64,000 nt of DNA from Nostoc sp. MG11 (lineage in GTDB: Bacteria > Cyanobacteriota > Cyanobacteriia > Cyanobacteriales > Nostocaceae), in contig NZ_JACXXN010000024.1 in the NCBI RefSeq assembly GCF_014904695.1, forward strand, positions 1-64,000. The letters run 5' to 3'. Positions 7,407-16,514 of this stretch are shown in pieces. Under the pieces are notes generated by a model that saw nothing but the letters and a program-made list of their open reading frames with translations, was not told where the DNA came from and made no database searches. The stretch's first letter is position 1; every line of letters begins with the position of its first letter. The position numbers and the translations under genes were made by a program.

Positions 7407-8483
7407 CTACAAAACTCCTACCTGTTTCCAAGCATTTTCCACAGCTTTCTGCTCAATACAGCCATTACCGTAGAGTTCTCCAGCAACTTTGATAGTTGTG
7501 TTGGCAGCTTTTTTAAAATCTGCTTTGGCACGCAGGCGATCGCGTAAACTTATATACCATATTGTGCCAGCTTTTTCCCAAGCGTAACCGCCAATCTCGA
7601 TAGCTGCTAAATAAAAGGCATAGTTGGGAATACCTGAGTTGATATGTACCCCAGCGTTATCTTCCTCACCAGTGTACTTGTCTTTCATATATGCAGGTTG
7701 GGGATCTTTGCCTAGCACAGCATCATCATACGCTGTTCCAGGTGCTTTCAGTGACCGGATGCCAATACCTTTGACATCTGGCATTAAAAGATTCTCACCG
7801 ATCACCCAGTCTGCTTCTTGTGCTGTCTGATGTTTTGCTTTCTGCTTTACCAGGGAACCAAAGACATCAGAAAACGACTCATTCAATGCTCCCGGTTCAC
7901 CATAATACAGTAGACCTGCTTCATGCTGAGTTATACCATGAGCTAACTCATGCCCAATCACATCAATGCATTTAGTGAAGCGTTGGAACAGTTCTTGGTC
8001 TCCATCACCATAAACCATCTGGTCGCCATTCCAAAAGGCGTTGTCATAATTGACACCATAATGCACAGTAGAATCTAAACGCAGACCCTTATCATCAATA
8101 GAATTACGCTCAAATAACTCATAAAACATGTCATAAGTAGCACCAGCAGCGTCGTAAGCTTCATTTACTGCTTCATCAGTGCTAGGAGGATCTCCCTCGC
8201 CACGCACTAGAATACCAGGGAGTTCCTGACCATTTTTAGCATCGTAGATGGTGCGACGTTTTTCACCGGTAGAGGGCGCAAACGATATATTACCTACTAT
8301 ATTTCGTCGTCCGCGAACCTGTGCCGATACATTTAATGTTTGAAAAGCCCAACTACGCTGCTGAGGAGTGCCATTGACGGCGACATTCTCCAGCATGTGC
8401 GGCGGGACGATACAACATATGGGGCATCTAGTGTAGAGTGGATGCTCACAGTTAGACTTAGCTGATTTCTTTTTTCGAGTCAT
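7407..8483 (-). CDS. Thermolysin-family (M4) metallopeptidase
   Basis: The start at 8483 (MTRKKKSAK) is favoured by a strong AAGGAGAA ribosome-binding site eight bases upstream, giving 358 aa. The zinc site HELAH is at residues 178-182, and the third ligand comes from GALNESFSDVFG about 20 residues later. NAGVHINSGIPNYAFYLAA further on carries the catalytic-histidine region. Unlike secreted thermolysin, there is no signal peptide and no long FTP propeptide. The N-terminus instead has a cysteine-rich CPICCIVPPHML segment seen in short M4 proteases such as the PrtA group. A cytoplasmic or non-classically exported protease is therefore likely. It is convergent with cobA-hemD. Confidence 0.92.
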   Translation of the reverse strand: MTRKKKSAKSNCEHPLYTRCPICCIVPPHMLENVAVNGTPQQRSWAFQTLNVSAQVRGRRNIVGNISFAPSTGEKRRTIYDAKNGQELPGILVRGEGDPPSTDEAVNEAYDAAGATYDMFYELFERNSIDDKGLRLDSTVHYGVNYDNAFWNGDQMVYGDGDQELFQRFTKCIDVIGHELAHGITQHEAGLLYYGEPGALNESFSDVFGSLVKQKAKHQTAQEADWVIGENLLMPDVKGIGIRSLKAPGTAYDDAVLGKDPQPAYMKDKYTGEEDNAGVHINSGIPNYAFYLAAIEIGGYAWEKAGTIWYISLRDRLRAKADFKKAANTTIKVAGELYGNGCIEQKAVENAWKQVGVL

Positions 8484-8956
8484 CCAAGATATTCTCCTTT
8501 TAAAACTAAGTGATAGCAAGTAAATTCAACAATATTGTTGAACAAAGTAGAAAAATGAATACTAACCAATACTTTTTGGTTAAAGGGGAAAGCTTCAAGG
8601 GAAAGTATCAAGATATCAATGGCATATCCTTGCTTTGTCTTGTTGCAGCTTTTTTCTACTTTGTATTTTCCGACAGTGCTCTAGAGAATGGACAGTACCC
8701 TCACGGGTTACTTTAGATCTGGAAACATTGCATAAAAACATTAGCCAAGCTTAAATAACGCAAGTTTTAGTCAAAATCCTTGCGTTAGCTAGCAAGACCT
8801 CTTTCACAGACCCAATGGGTTTATATAATAGTTCTTGTCTAGAAAAATTGTGTAAATTGTTACATTTTATTGCTGAAAACTATCAGCGCTTGGGGAATTC
8901 CTCCTTCCCTCTTCCTTCTGACTTCGGTTGAAAATGTGGGTATGTATCTCAAGTTT
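8484..8956. other. Intergenic region, no gene seen
   Basis: The protease ribosome-binding site lies at its left edge (8490-8498). The rest has short open frames only, without ribosome-binding sites or protein-like composition. I see no RNA gene. Confidence 0.5.
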
Positions 8957-9673
8957 TCACAGCCAACCCCCAAATACAGCCAAACCGTAATACTTCCAAG
9001 GTACTGCTATTGTCTTAAAGCCAGATTTGCTCAACATTTGCAAATGAGCATCCAAGGTAGCTAGCTGATCTTGACTTGAATAACCTTGTGTGACGCTAGT
9101 ACCACGTTTAGCATTAATCTCTGCCAAATTAGTTCCCTGTTGCTTTGCCCAATCCTCTCGCGCTGCTTTGTAAATTTCTGTTAAGAGAGGTGATTCTGGC
9201 AAGATAGGATCTGCATTCCAAAAACAACCACTTTGACTAAGGCTAGTAGCAATTCGTTGAAATAACTTTAACTTCATCTCGTCTTGGAGATGGTGAATTG
9301 CTAAAGATGATACACAGGCATCAAATTCGCTATCAATCTGCAATCCTTCTGGATTATTTGCCCACTCGCCAAAGTCTACTTGGATTCCAGTCCACTGTTT
9401 TTGATATCCTGCTGCTGTGATTTTGTTTTGAGCAAATTCCAGCATTCGGGGTGAATAATCTAAAGCAATTATTTGAGCATCTGGCCAACGGTTGAGTATC
9501 TTCAAACTGAGTTCACCTGTACCGCAGCCTAATTCTAAAATGCGACTATTTGTGGTATGCAGACACCGCGTAATTACCTCCAGCATCTCGTCATATTGAG
9601 GTAATAGTTGGCGAATACCAATATCAAAATCAGCAGTGTTGGCAAATACTTCACCGGGAAATGGCTGTTGCAT
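8957..9673 (-). CDS. Class I SAM-dependent methyltransferase
   Basis: The 238-residue protein carries a complete Rossmann methyltransferase core: motif I ILELGCGTGELSLKI near residues 44-58, the acidic post-I loop IIALDYSP, motif II FDACVSSLAIHHL, and a C-terminal substrate-binding part. It is a member of the Methyltransf_25/UbiE-like group, and the substrate cannot be read from sequence. It is transcribed away from the mycosporine genes with a 900-bp gap, so involvement in that pathway is not supported. The length is typical and no damage is visible. Confidence 0.88.
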   Translation of the reverse strand: MQQPFPGEVFANTADFDIGIRQLLPQYDEMLEVITRCLHTTNSRILELGCGTGELSLKILNRWPDAQIIALDYSPRMLEFAQNKITAAGYQKQWTGIQVDFGEWANNPEGLQIDSEFDACVSSLAIHHLQDEMKLKLFQRIATSLSQSGCFWNADPILPESPLLTEIYKAAREDWAKQQGTNLAEINAKRGTSVTQGYSSQDQLATLDAHLQMLSKSGFKTIAVPWKYYGLAVFGGWL

Positions 9674-10573
9674 AAGAATTTACAGCGTTAGACACATCAT
9701 CAATCTTAATGATGCCTCATTATCGATGTACGCATTTACTCGAATCTGAGTACATAATGTTATGATTCGTATTGTTTTATGTTATGATTTGTATTGTTGT
9801 TCTAATTTACTGGCCAGTAAATTATCTACTAGTTCAAGCTTAAATAGCCTGAATTTAGAACAACAAAGCCAATACGACCGTTCTTTAAATATTTTTCCAT
9901 GCAATCTCTCCTTAAAATGGAGTTGTACCAAGTTTTACCATTAGCAACTCTGAATAAATATAAATTCTGAGTTTTCATAAGTTCCTGACGTTAGTATTTT
10001 TAATACTGAGCAGTAACTTGACTGAAAAAACTGAAATTGTACTGTTATTCGGAGTCAAACAGACTGTAGCAAGTTTAACGATATAAGGTTCGAGACTAAT
10101 GCTAAAAAACAGCGAACTGAAGGTGAATCAGGGCTGTAATCTTAAATGGAAGCCTGGTGTAAATCAACAATCTGAACAGTTTTTTATGATACAAATTTTA
10201 AAGAGTCGAACAGTGGCGGAGCCATTGTAGATTAAATAGTGAAATTAATCTAAATTCAGGTTAATTTCTTAAGGTCGATAATCCTGGAAGGTTGCAAGTA
10301 TCTATAGCAAGATATTGCTAATGGGATTAGTAGACTGGATTATGAGGCGATCGCGAATCAGCGGTTAACTTAAAGAATTTACCTAAAGTAAGTGATGTTA
10401 AGTAACATTACCTGCCAGTAATATGAGTGAGCTTTTTTAGTCAAAGCTCATTTTAAGATGCTTTGAGTCTAGAGCAATAAAGAGCATCCTTCGTTATTGG
10501 GCTGCATTATGGTAAATCTGAAATATTGTCTTGAATTCTCATAAGTTTTTCAGTTGTATCAAGGTCAACAGCA
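9674..10573. promoter_or_regulatory. 900-bp region upstream of the mycosporine genes
   Basis: No gene is supported in this unusually long gap. It contains a 22-bp direct repeat (ATGTTATGATTCGTATTGTT type, 9757-9778 and 9779-9800), a perfect palindrome TTACTGGCCAGTAA near 9807, and an AGTATTTTTAATACT hairpin near 9990. The mysA promoter must lie here, and the length suggests a long leader or several regulatory sites. MAA genes are commonly UV- and salt-induced, but I cannot assign a specific regulator site. Confidence 0.45.
9757..9800. repeat. Two-copy 22-bp tandem repeat
   Basis: ATGTTATGATTCGTATTGTT plus TT is followed directly by ATGTTATGATTTGTATTGTT plus GT. It lies upstream of both the methyltransferase gene (100 bp from its start) and mysA, so it could be a regulatory site or simple slippage. 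Confidence 0.7.
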
Positions 10574-11806
10574 ATGAATAATGTCCAAGCGTCGTTTGAA
10601 GCAACGGAATCTTCATTTCACGTAGAAGGTTACGAAAAAATTGAGTTTAGTCTTGTCTATGTGAACGGTGCATTTGATATCGATAACAGGGAAATTGCCG
10701 ACAGCTACGAGAAATTCGGGCGCTGTCTCACTGTGATTGATGCCAATGTAAATAGACTATATGGAACGCAAATCAAGTCATATTTTAGACACTATGGCAT
10801 TGATCTGACTGTATTGCCTATCACCATTACTGAGCCAGCTAAAACTCTTGCAACCTTTGAGAAAATTGTTGATGCTTTTTCTGACTTTGGCTTAATTCGT
10901 AAGGAACCAGTTTTAGTTGTGGGTGGTGGTTTAATCACTGATGTAGCTGGGTTTGCTTGCGCGGCTTACCGTCGTAAGAGCAATTACATTCGCGTTCCGA
11001 CTACATTGATTGGCTTAATTGACGCAGGTGTGGCGATTAAGGTAGCAGTTAATCATCGCAAGTTGAAAAATCGCTTGGGAGCGTATCATGCTCCTTTGAA
11101 AGTTATCCTAGATTTCTCCTTCTTGAAAACCTTACCAACGGCTCAAGTTCGCAACGGGATGGCGGAGTTAGTCAAAATTGCTGTAGTCTCTAATTCTGAA
11201 GTCTTTGACCTGCTGGATGAATATGGCGAAGAACTGCTGTATACTCACTTTGGGCATGTGAATAGCACTAACGAACTCAAAGCGATCGCTCATAAAGTCA
11301 ACTACGAAGCAATCAAGACGATGTTGGAGTTAGAAACTCCGAACTTGCATGAATTAGACCTTGATCGCGTCATTGCTTACGGTCACACCTGGAGTCCTAC
11401 CTTAGAATTAGCTCCGATGGTGCCCCTGTATCATGGTCATGCTGTCAATATAGACATGGCTTTCTCTGCAACCATTGCTGCTAAACGTGGTTATATCACA
11501 ACTGGAGAACGCGATCGCATCCTCAGTTTGATGAGTCGTATAGGTTTATCAATCGATCATCCTTTACTAGATGGCGATTTGCTATGGTATGCCACCCAGT
11601 CTATAAGCTTGACACGAGATGGCAAACTACGCGCAGCCATGCCGCGACCAATTGGTGAATGCTTCTTTGTCAACGATCTCACCCGTGAAGAACTAGATGC
11701 AGCCTTAGCTGAGCACAAACGTCTGTGTGCTACATATCCCCGTGGTGGTGATGGGATTGATGCTTACATTGAAACCCAAGAAGAATCCAAACTCTTGGGA
11801 GTCTGA
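10574..11806 (+). CDS. mysA: 2-demethyl-4-deoxygadusol synthase (sugar phosphate cyclase)
   Basis: The 410-residue protein belongs to the dehydroquinate-synthase-like sugar phosphate cyclases. The NAD-binding [20 protein letters not shown], the metal-site region [12 protein letters not shown] and the histidines in YGHTWSP and [11 protein letters not shown] are intact. The whole resembles the DDGS/EEVS subgroup rather than AroB, for example in [20 protein letters not shown]. In the mycosporine pathway DDGS cyclises sedoheptulose 7-phosphate to 2-demethyl-4-deoxygadusol. Assignment is strongly supported by the next two genes. mysB starts 5 bp after this stop, so the two are co-transcribed. Confidence 0.95.
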   Translation: MNNVQASFEATESSFHVEGYEKIEFSLVYVNGAFDIDNREIADSYEKFGRCLTVIDANVNRLYGTQIKSYFRHYGIDLTVLPITITEPAKTLATFEKIVDAFSDFGLIRKEPVLVVGGGLITDVAGFACAAYRRKSNYIRVPTTLIGLIDAGVAIKVAVNHRKLKNRLGAYHAPLKVILDFSFLKTLPTAQVRNGMAELVKIAVVSNSEVFDLLDEYGEELLYTHFGHVNSTNELKAIAHKVNYEAIKTMLELETPNLHELDLDRVIAYGHTWSPTLELAPMVPLYHGHAVNIDMAFSATIAAKRGYITTGERDRILSLMSRIGLSIDHPLLDGDLLWYATQSISLTRDGKLRAAMPRPIGECFFVNDLTREELDAALAEHKRLCATYPRGGDGIDAYIETQEESKLLGV

Positions 11807-11810
11807 AGAC

Positions 11811-12644
11811 ATGACTAGCATTTTAAGACCAGACACCGCTAGACCCATAACACCACATAGCATCCTTGTGGCGCAGCTACAAAATACCCTCCGAATGGCA
11901 GAGCAAGGCAATGTTTCCTTAGAGATATTGACTTCTCTAAGGCAGGGGTTGCAATTAGCGGCAGGTTTAGATCCATACTTAGATGATTGCACCACCCCCG
12001 AATCAGATGCATTGACAGCACTAGCGCAAAAGACTAGCAAAGAAGACTGGAGCAAACGCTTCAGCGATGGTGAAACAGTGCGTCAACTAGAGCAGGAAAT
12101 GCTCTCAGGACATCTTGAGGGACAGACATTAAAGATGTTTGTGCATATCACCAAGGCTAAGCGCATCTTAGAAGTGGGAATGTTCACAGGATACTCAGCT
12201 TTAGCGATGGCGGAGGCATTACCAAGCGATGGAAAACTCATTGCTTGCGAAGTAGACTCTTATGTTGCCGAATTTGCTCAAGCTTGCTTTAGTGAGTCTC
12301 CCCACGGCAATAAGATTGTTGTAGAGGTAGCACCTGCCCTACAGACACTCCATCAGCTGGCGGCCCAAAAAGAATCATTTGATCTGATCTTCATTGATGC
12401 CGATAAAAAGGAGTATGTAGAGTACTTCCAGATCATATTGGATACTCAGTTACTAGCTCCTGATGGGTTAATCTGCGTAGATAATACTTTATTACAAGGA
12501 GAAGTTTACCTACCGTCTGAACAACGCACTGCCAACGGCGAGGCGATCGCTCAATTTAACCGCGTTGTCGCCACAGATACCCGTGTAGAGCAAGTTCTCT
12601 TACCCATACGAGATGGTATAACCCTGATTAGACGCGTGGCGTAG
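11811..12644 (+). CDS. mysB: 4-deoxygadusol O-methyltransferase
   Basis: The ATG at 11811 is chosen, with GGGAG upstream inside the mysA end. A longer frame from 11727 would overlap mysA by 80 bp. The 277-residue enzyme has a class I SAM fold of the caffeoyl-CoA OMT type: motif I ILEVGMFTGYSALAMA, the metal/SAM motif FDLIFIDADKKEYVEYF and VDNTLLQGEVY. The N-terminal 90 residues form an extra helical region typical of MAA methyltransferases. The expected reaction is methylation of 2-demethyl-4-deoxygadusol to 4-deoxygadusol. It lies between mysA and mysC, followed by a perfect 29-nt hairpin repeat. Confidence 0.94.
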   Translation: MTSILRPDTARPITPHSILVAQLQNTLRMAEQGNVSLEILTSLRQGLQLAAGLDPYLDDCTTPESDALTALAQKTSKEDWSKRFSDGETVRQLEQEMLSGHLEGQTLKMFVHITKAKRILEVGMFTGYSALAMAEALPSDGKLIACEVDSYVAEFAQACFSESPHGNKIVVEVAPALQTLHQLAAQKESFDLIFIDADKKEYVEYFQIILDTQLLAPDGLICVDNTLLQGEVYLPSEQRTANGEAIAQFNRVVATDTRVEQVLLPIRDGITLIRRVA

Positions 12645-12667
12645 TGACTGAGAACTAGCAACACGCG

Positions 12668-12696
12668 GTAGGGACACAACAATGTTGTGTCCCTAC
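12668..12696. repeat. Perfect 29-nt hairpin between mysB and mysC
   Basis: A 14-bp perfect inverted repeat with a one-base centre, GTAGGGACACAACA / TGTTGTGTCCCTAC, lies in the 85-bp mysB-mysC gap. It matches in length and layout the GTAGAGACGTTGCA family at 15755 and 17159. It has no U tract, so it is not an obvious terminator, but in mRNA it could affect mysC translation or mRNA stability. Confidence 0.85.
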
Positions 12697-12729
12697 GAAA
12701 GATTCGTATTTTGCGCGAAGGAAAAACTT

Positions 12730-14127
12730 ATGGCACAATCGATTCCCTTATCTTTGCCTCAACCTACAACGCCATCAATGATTGTGAAGGCAAAAATAGT
12801 AGCTTTATTCAAAACTCTCGGTACTTTAGCACTATTACTCTTAGCCTTGCCGCTCAATGCTTTTGTCGTGTTGGTATCTTTGCTGTGGGGAATTGTGCGT
12901 AAGCCGTTCGCAAAAAAAATTACCGTAGCTGCTCACTCTCAGAATATCTTAGTGAGTGGCGCTAAAATGACCAAAGCATTACAACTTGCTCGCTCTTTTC
13001 ACGCAGCAGCTCACAGAGTTATTCTGATTGAAGGTCATAAATACTGGTTATCTGGGCATAGATTCTCAAATGCGGTGAGTCGTTTTTATACAGTACCAGC
13101 ACCACAAGACGACCCAGAAGGCTACACCAAGGCTTTATTGGAAATCGTCAAAAAGGAGAAAATTGATGTTTATGTACCTGTATGCAGCCCTGTAGCCAGT
13201 TACTACGATTCGTTGGCAAAGCCTGTACTATCAGAATACTGTGAGGTTTTCCACTTCGATGCAGATATAACTGCAATGCTGGATGACAAATTTGCCTTTA
13301 CTGATCAGGCGCGATCGCTTGGTTTATCTGTCCCTAAATCTTTTAAAATTACAGATCCAGAACAAATTATTAACTTCGATTTTAGTCAAGAAACCCGCAA
13401 ATATATAGTTAAAAGTATTTCTTACGACTCAGTTCGCCGCTTGAACTTAACCAAACTTCCTTGTGATACTCCAGAAGAAACAGCAGCGTTTGTGAGGAGT
13501 TTACCTATTAGTCCAGAAAAACCTTGGATTATGCAAGAGTTTATTCCTGGTAAAGAATTATGCACCCATAGTACCGTGCGAGATGGAGAGTTAAGATTAC
13601 ATTGCTGCTCAAACTCTTCTGCATTTCAAATCAACTATGAAAATGTGGAAAATCCTCAAATCCGGCAATGGGTACAACACTTCGTCAAAAGTCTGAGACT
13701 GACTGGACAAGTATCTTTTGACTTTATCCAAGCTGAAGACGGTACAGTCTACGCCATTGAATGTAATCCCCGCACACATTCGGCAATCACAATGTTCTAC
13801 AATCACCCTGGTGTCGCAGAAGCCTATTTGGGTAAAACTCCCTTAGCTGCACCTCTAGAACCCTTGGCTGATAGCAAGCCTACTTACTGGCTATATCACG
13901 AAATTTGGCGACTGACTGGTATTCGTTCGTGGAAACAATTGCAAACATGGTTTAAAAACTTAGTGCGAGGTACAGATGCCATCTATCGCATGGATGATCC
14001 TATACCATTTTTAACTTTGCACCATTGGCAGATTACTTTACTTTTGCTACAAAATCTGCAAAAGCTCAAAGGCTGGGTAAAGATTGACTTTAATATCGGC
14101 AAACTAGTGGAATTAGGCGGTGATTAA
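12730..14127 (+). CDS. mysC: ATP-grasp ligase forming mycosporine-glycine
   Basis: The start ATG 12730 follows AAGGAAA; an upstream ATG at 12682 lies within the hairpin region and is less likely. The 465-residue protein begins with a hydrophobic helix (about residues 20-50), an unusual feature typical of MysC. A CarB-like ATP-grasp core follows: a pre-ATP-grasp Rossmann part (KMTKALQLARSFHAAAHRVI), ATP lysine region RKYIVKSISYDSVRR, WIMQEFIPGKEL and the metal-binding VYAIECNPRTHS. MysC activates 4-deoxygadusol by phosphorylation and adds glycine. The C-terminal 90 residues are extra and lack known motifs. The amphipathic N-terminus suggests membrane association. Confidence 0.93.
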   Translation: MAQSIPLSLPQPTTPSMIVKAKIVALFKTLGTLALLLLALPLNAFVVLVSLLWGIVRKPFAKKITVAAHSQNILVSGAKMTKALQLARSFHAAAHRVILIEGHKYWLSGHRFSNAVSRFYTVPAPQDDPEGYTKALLEIVKKEKIDVYVPVCSPVASYYDSLAKPVLSEYCEVFHFDADITAMLDDKFAFTDQARSLGLSVPKSFKITDPEQIINFDFSQETRKYIVKSISYDSVRRLNLTKLPCDTPEETAAFVRSLPISPEKPWIMQEFIPGKELCTHSTVRDGELRLHCCSNSSAFQINYENVENPQIRQWVQHFVKSLRLTGQVSFDFIQAEDGTVYAIECNPRTHSAITMFYNHPGVAEAYLGKTPLAAPLEPLADSKPTYWLYHEIWRLTGIRSWKQLQTWFKNLVRGTDAIYRMDDPIPFLTLHHWQITLLLLQNLQKLKGWVKIDFNIGKLVELGGD

Positions 14128-14556
14128 GTAATTCATAATTTATAATTCTAGGACTTACGCACTGAAGCCTGAAACCTAGATCCCCCCTAGCCCACGCCAG
14201 TCGCTCCACTTGGGGAGACCCCATCGCATGATTGCGTCTCCCCTTCTCTACGAGACGCTACGCGAAGGGAGAAAACCGCGCTGGCTCCCCTTAAAAAGGG
14301 AGGAACTTCTAAAGCCCCCTTTTTAAGGGGGTTGGGGGATCTGAATGCGTAAGTCCTGAATTCATAATTCATAATTATGAAAGTCATATTTAATCTGGGT
14401 TTTGAGGTTTCCATCTGTTTTGGGCAATTGGCGTAATTCGTAATTGTTGAGCATGAATAGCGAAAAGCTTGTTCATGCTCTTGATTTTTTCTGCGATCGC
14501 GTAACGTCTACGTAGGAGAATCGCCTCTGGCACTTGATTTTTCTAACAAATTTACA
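14128..14556. other. Intergenic region between convergent mysC and mysD
   Basis: The gap is largely interspersed repeat: GATCCCCCCTAGCCC at 14180, GCGAAGGGAG near 14270, and CCCTTTTTAAGGGGG at 14315-14335, with matching direct repeats GGACTTACGCA/TGCGTAAGTCC at about 14152 and 14345. These inverted ends frame a 200-bp element. A short open frame at 14187-14414 is read from the repeat and is not a gene. Confidence 0.65.
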
Positions 14557-15603
14557 TCAATTTTGCAACGGCAGTTGATTACTGCCTAACGTTTCATTGA
14601 TAGCGGTTATTAACAAATCATTTAGAGGGATTCCTGCTGCTTTTGCCATAGAGGAAATCACGCTTTTAGGGGCAAAAGAACAATACAATCCGGCTTCTAA
14701 GAACCAGGGTTGTCCGTTTGGGTCGATGCGGAAGTCAAATAAACTGTAGTAGCGACAACCTAAAGCCTGATGACACTTTTTAGCCACTTGCTGAACCTTT
14801 TGGGTGATTGGGTCGTTAGGGTCTACAATCCAAGACTTAATATTATCTTTAGCGGCGAAACGTAAGTCGCCATCTTCCGTTTGTTGGAGTTTATCAGCAT
14901 GGTTGCGGATGGGTTTATCGTGGGGGTCTACTAGATACTCTTCCAGGGGTAAACCGATCAACTCCCCGTCTTTAACAATGATGCCGCATCTGACTTCTCG
15001 ACCGAGTTCGATGAATTCTTCTACAATGATTTCATCTGCGTATTCAAATGCTTTCTTCAGAGCAGCATCATAGTCAGTAGCCTCTTTGACTAAGGTAACA
15101 CCTAAAGAATTGTCCGAACTTACGGGTTTGATAATTGCTGGAGGTGTAATTGTCGGAACGTTTCCTTGGCAAAGCAGTTCGCCACGAGGCACTTTCACCC
15201 CTGCTGCTTCAACAATTGCTTTAGTTCTGGCTTTGTGGGCCGTTATTGCCATGATATCGGGAGTATTGCCTATATAAGGGATCTTGAGCAGATCGAATAG
15301 GGCACGGTACTGAGTCATTCCAGGAATACAAAACATTTGTGGTAACACGATGTCAATGTTTTGCACTGTTAGAAACTGTATGGCATCAAACAGAGGAATC
15401 GGTTTTGCCAGAGCAATATCTTCTCGACTGAGGGAGTCAGGAAATCGCCACTGTCGATCAGGTGTGATGTATGCAATCTGAAAGTCATAACGCGATCGAT
15501 CTGCTGTTGCTGCTAAACAGTCTTGGGCGTAAAGGCGTGATAAATCACAGTAAAAATCGTTGTGTGCAGACCCAACTAAATGAAGGATATGAAGTACTGA
15601 CAT
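14557..15603 (-). CDS. mysD: D-Ala-D-Ala-ligase-like MAA ligase
   Basis: The 348-residue ATP-grasp protein has the D-Ala-D-Ala ligase order: N-terminal Rossmann part, IGNTPDIMAITAHKARTKAIV, IIKPVSSDNSLGVTLVKE (ATP loop), IIVEEFIELGREVRCGII and FRIDPNGQPWFLEAGLYCSF. The usual ENTxPG metal-binding end is replaced by EAGLYCSF. In cyanobacteria with this arrangement, MysD condenses mycosporine-glycine with serine, threonine or another amino acid to give shinorine- or porphyra-334-type imines. It converges on mysABC, the same arrangement I recall for NpF5597 and NpR5598-5600 of N. punctiforme. True Ddl would be expected elsewhere in the genome. Confidence 0.9.
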   Translation of the reverse strand: MSVLHILHLVGSAHNDFYCDLSRLYAQDCLAATADRSRYDFQIAYITPDRQWRFPDSLSREDIALAKPIPLFDAIQFLTVQNIDIVLPQMFCIPGMTQYRALFDLLKIPYIGNTPDIMAITAHKARTKAIVEAAGVKVPRGELLCQGNVPTITPPAIIKPVSSDNSLGVTLVKEATDYDAALKKAFEYADEIIVEEFIELGREVRCGIIVKDGELIGLPLEEYLVDPHDKPIRNHADKLQQTEDGDLRFAAKDNIKSWIVDPNDPITQKVQQVAKKCHQALGCRYYSLFDFRIDPNGQPWFLEAGLYCSFAPKSVISSMAKAAGIPLNDLLITAINETLGSNQLPLQN

Positions 15604-15754
15604 GAATTATCTTCTTAGCTACTGTTATAACTGGAGTTTAGTGGTTTATGAAGTTGTAGTACAGCACCACCTATGAAAAAAGGGCTACCCCCTATCCCCT
15701 TCCTAGAACACCGATTCAGTATTCAAGATAGGGGCGAGAAAAACTGATTATTTC

Positions 15755-15783
15755 GTAGAGACGTTGCATTGCAACGTCTCTAC
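15755..15783. repeat. 29-nt palindromic repeat
   Basis: GTAGAGACGTTGCA, one central base and its exact complement TGCAACGTCTCTAC. It lies between mysD and the next gene and is identical in sequence to the copy at 17159-17187. Confidence 0.85.
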
Positions 15784-15839
15784 AGTCAACGTTTCGCTAT
15801 TTGCCTTGAAATGAATTTCAAGACGGGATAACTCTAAAA

Positions 15840-16382
15840 TCAGCGCCGATTCTCTAAAGCTGCAACAAGTTCAAACTCAAAAGAACCTACTAAACGGTTA
15901 TCAATATAAACCTCTATCTTATATTTACCAAGCGGATCGCCTGGTGCGATCGTCCAAAAGTTTTCAATCACACCATCCGTGACTGATTGTATGCGTTTCG
16001 TTACCGCTGTAGTCCCGTCTTTTGAGATTGAGAAATTTTCACCATCATCTGTACCCCATGTTTCTGGGGGTTTTGGTAAACGCAGGACTTCGCGCCAACT
16101 CACTTCACTTTGATAGTCTTTAAGTTCAATTCGCCACCCATAGGTGTTTCCCTCCTGAAGTAGCACTCTATTTGTAGGGATAAAGTTAGCTTTACCACTG
16201 GGGTCAACTTTCTTTAACCCAAATTCAGCTTTGCTGACAGCAATCTGTTTCCCATTTGTTGACTGAGAAAATATTGTGGTTTTTTTTGCTAAAACAGAAG
16301 TAGGATTAATCGACTCAGCAGCTTTGACTTCAGATATTAGACAAGAAGAAGCCAGCACAAATATAACAGCCCAAATTTTCAT
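15840..16382 (-). CDS. Exported protein, DUF3859-like
   Basis: The 180-residue product has a signal peptide (MKIWAVIFVLASSCLISEVKA). The mature part has a beta-rich composition ending in PLGKYKIEVYIDNRLVGSFEFELV, which resembles the end of DUF3859 domains. That family has no assigned function. The pattern 'extended strand, W-x-I-x-P-G-D-P-x-G-x-Y' suggests an immunoglobulin-like sandwich. The protein encoded at 19704-20324 ends similarly (VGNWRVQMFLEGRQISDETFEV). Periplasmic location is inferred from the signal peptide. The gene is monocistronic on the minus strand, flanked by palindromic repeats. Confidence 0.75.
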   Translation of the reverse strand: MKIWAVIFVLASSCLISEVKAAESINPTSVLAKKTTIFSQSTNGKQIAVSKAEFGLKKVDPSGKANFIPTNRVLLQEGNTYGWRIELKDYQSEVSWREVLRLPKPPETWGTDDGENFSISKDGTTAVTKRIQSVTDGVIENFWTIAPGDPLGKYKIEVYIDNRLVGSFEFELVAALENRR

Positions 16383-16514
16383 TAGTATAATTTTCCTATC
16401 AACATTTGGTACTTATTCAAGTAATTTGACACGTTTTCCGGGTCAAGATCACTTACGATTGGACGGAGATGAAATTGTCTCTACTTGAAGATTCGGAAAA
16501 CCTCAAGCTAGAAG

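Noticed and set aside
9762-9944. Possible leader peptide before the mycosporine genes
   Set aside because: The frame runs through a tandem DNA repeat and palindrome, has no Shine-Dalgarno and does not resemble a known leader.
14187-14414. Minus-strand 75-codon frame between mysC and mysD
   Set aside because: It is encoded by interspersed repeat sequence and has no gene character.
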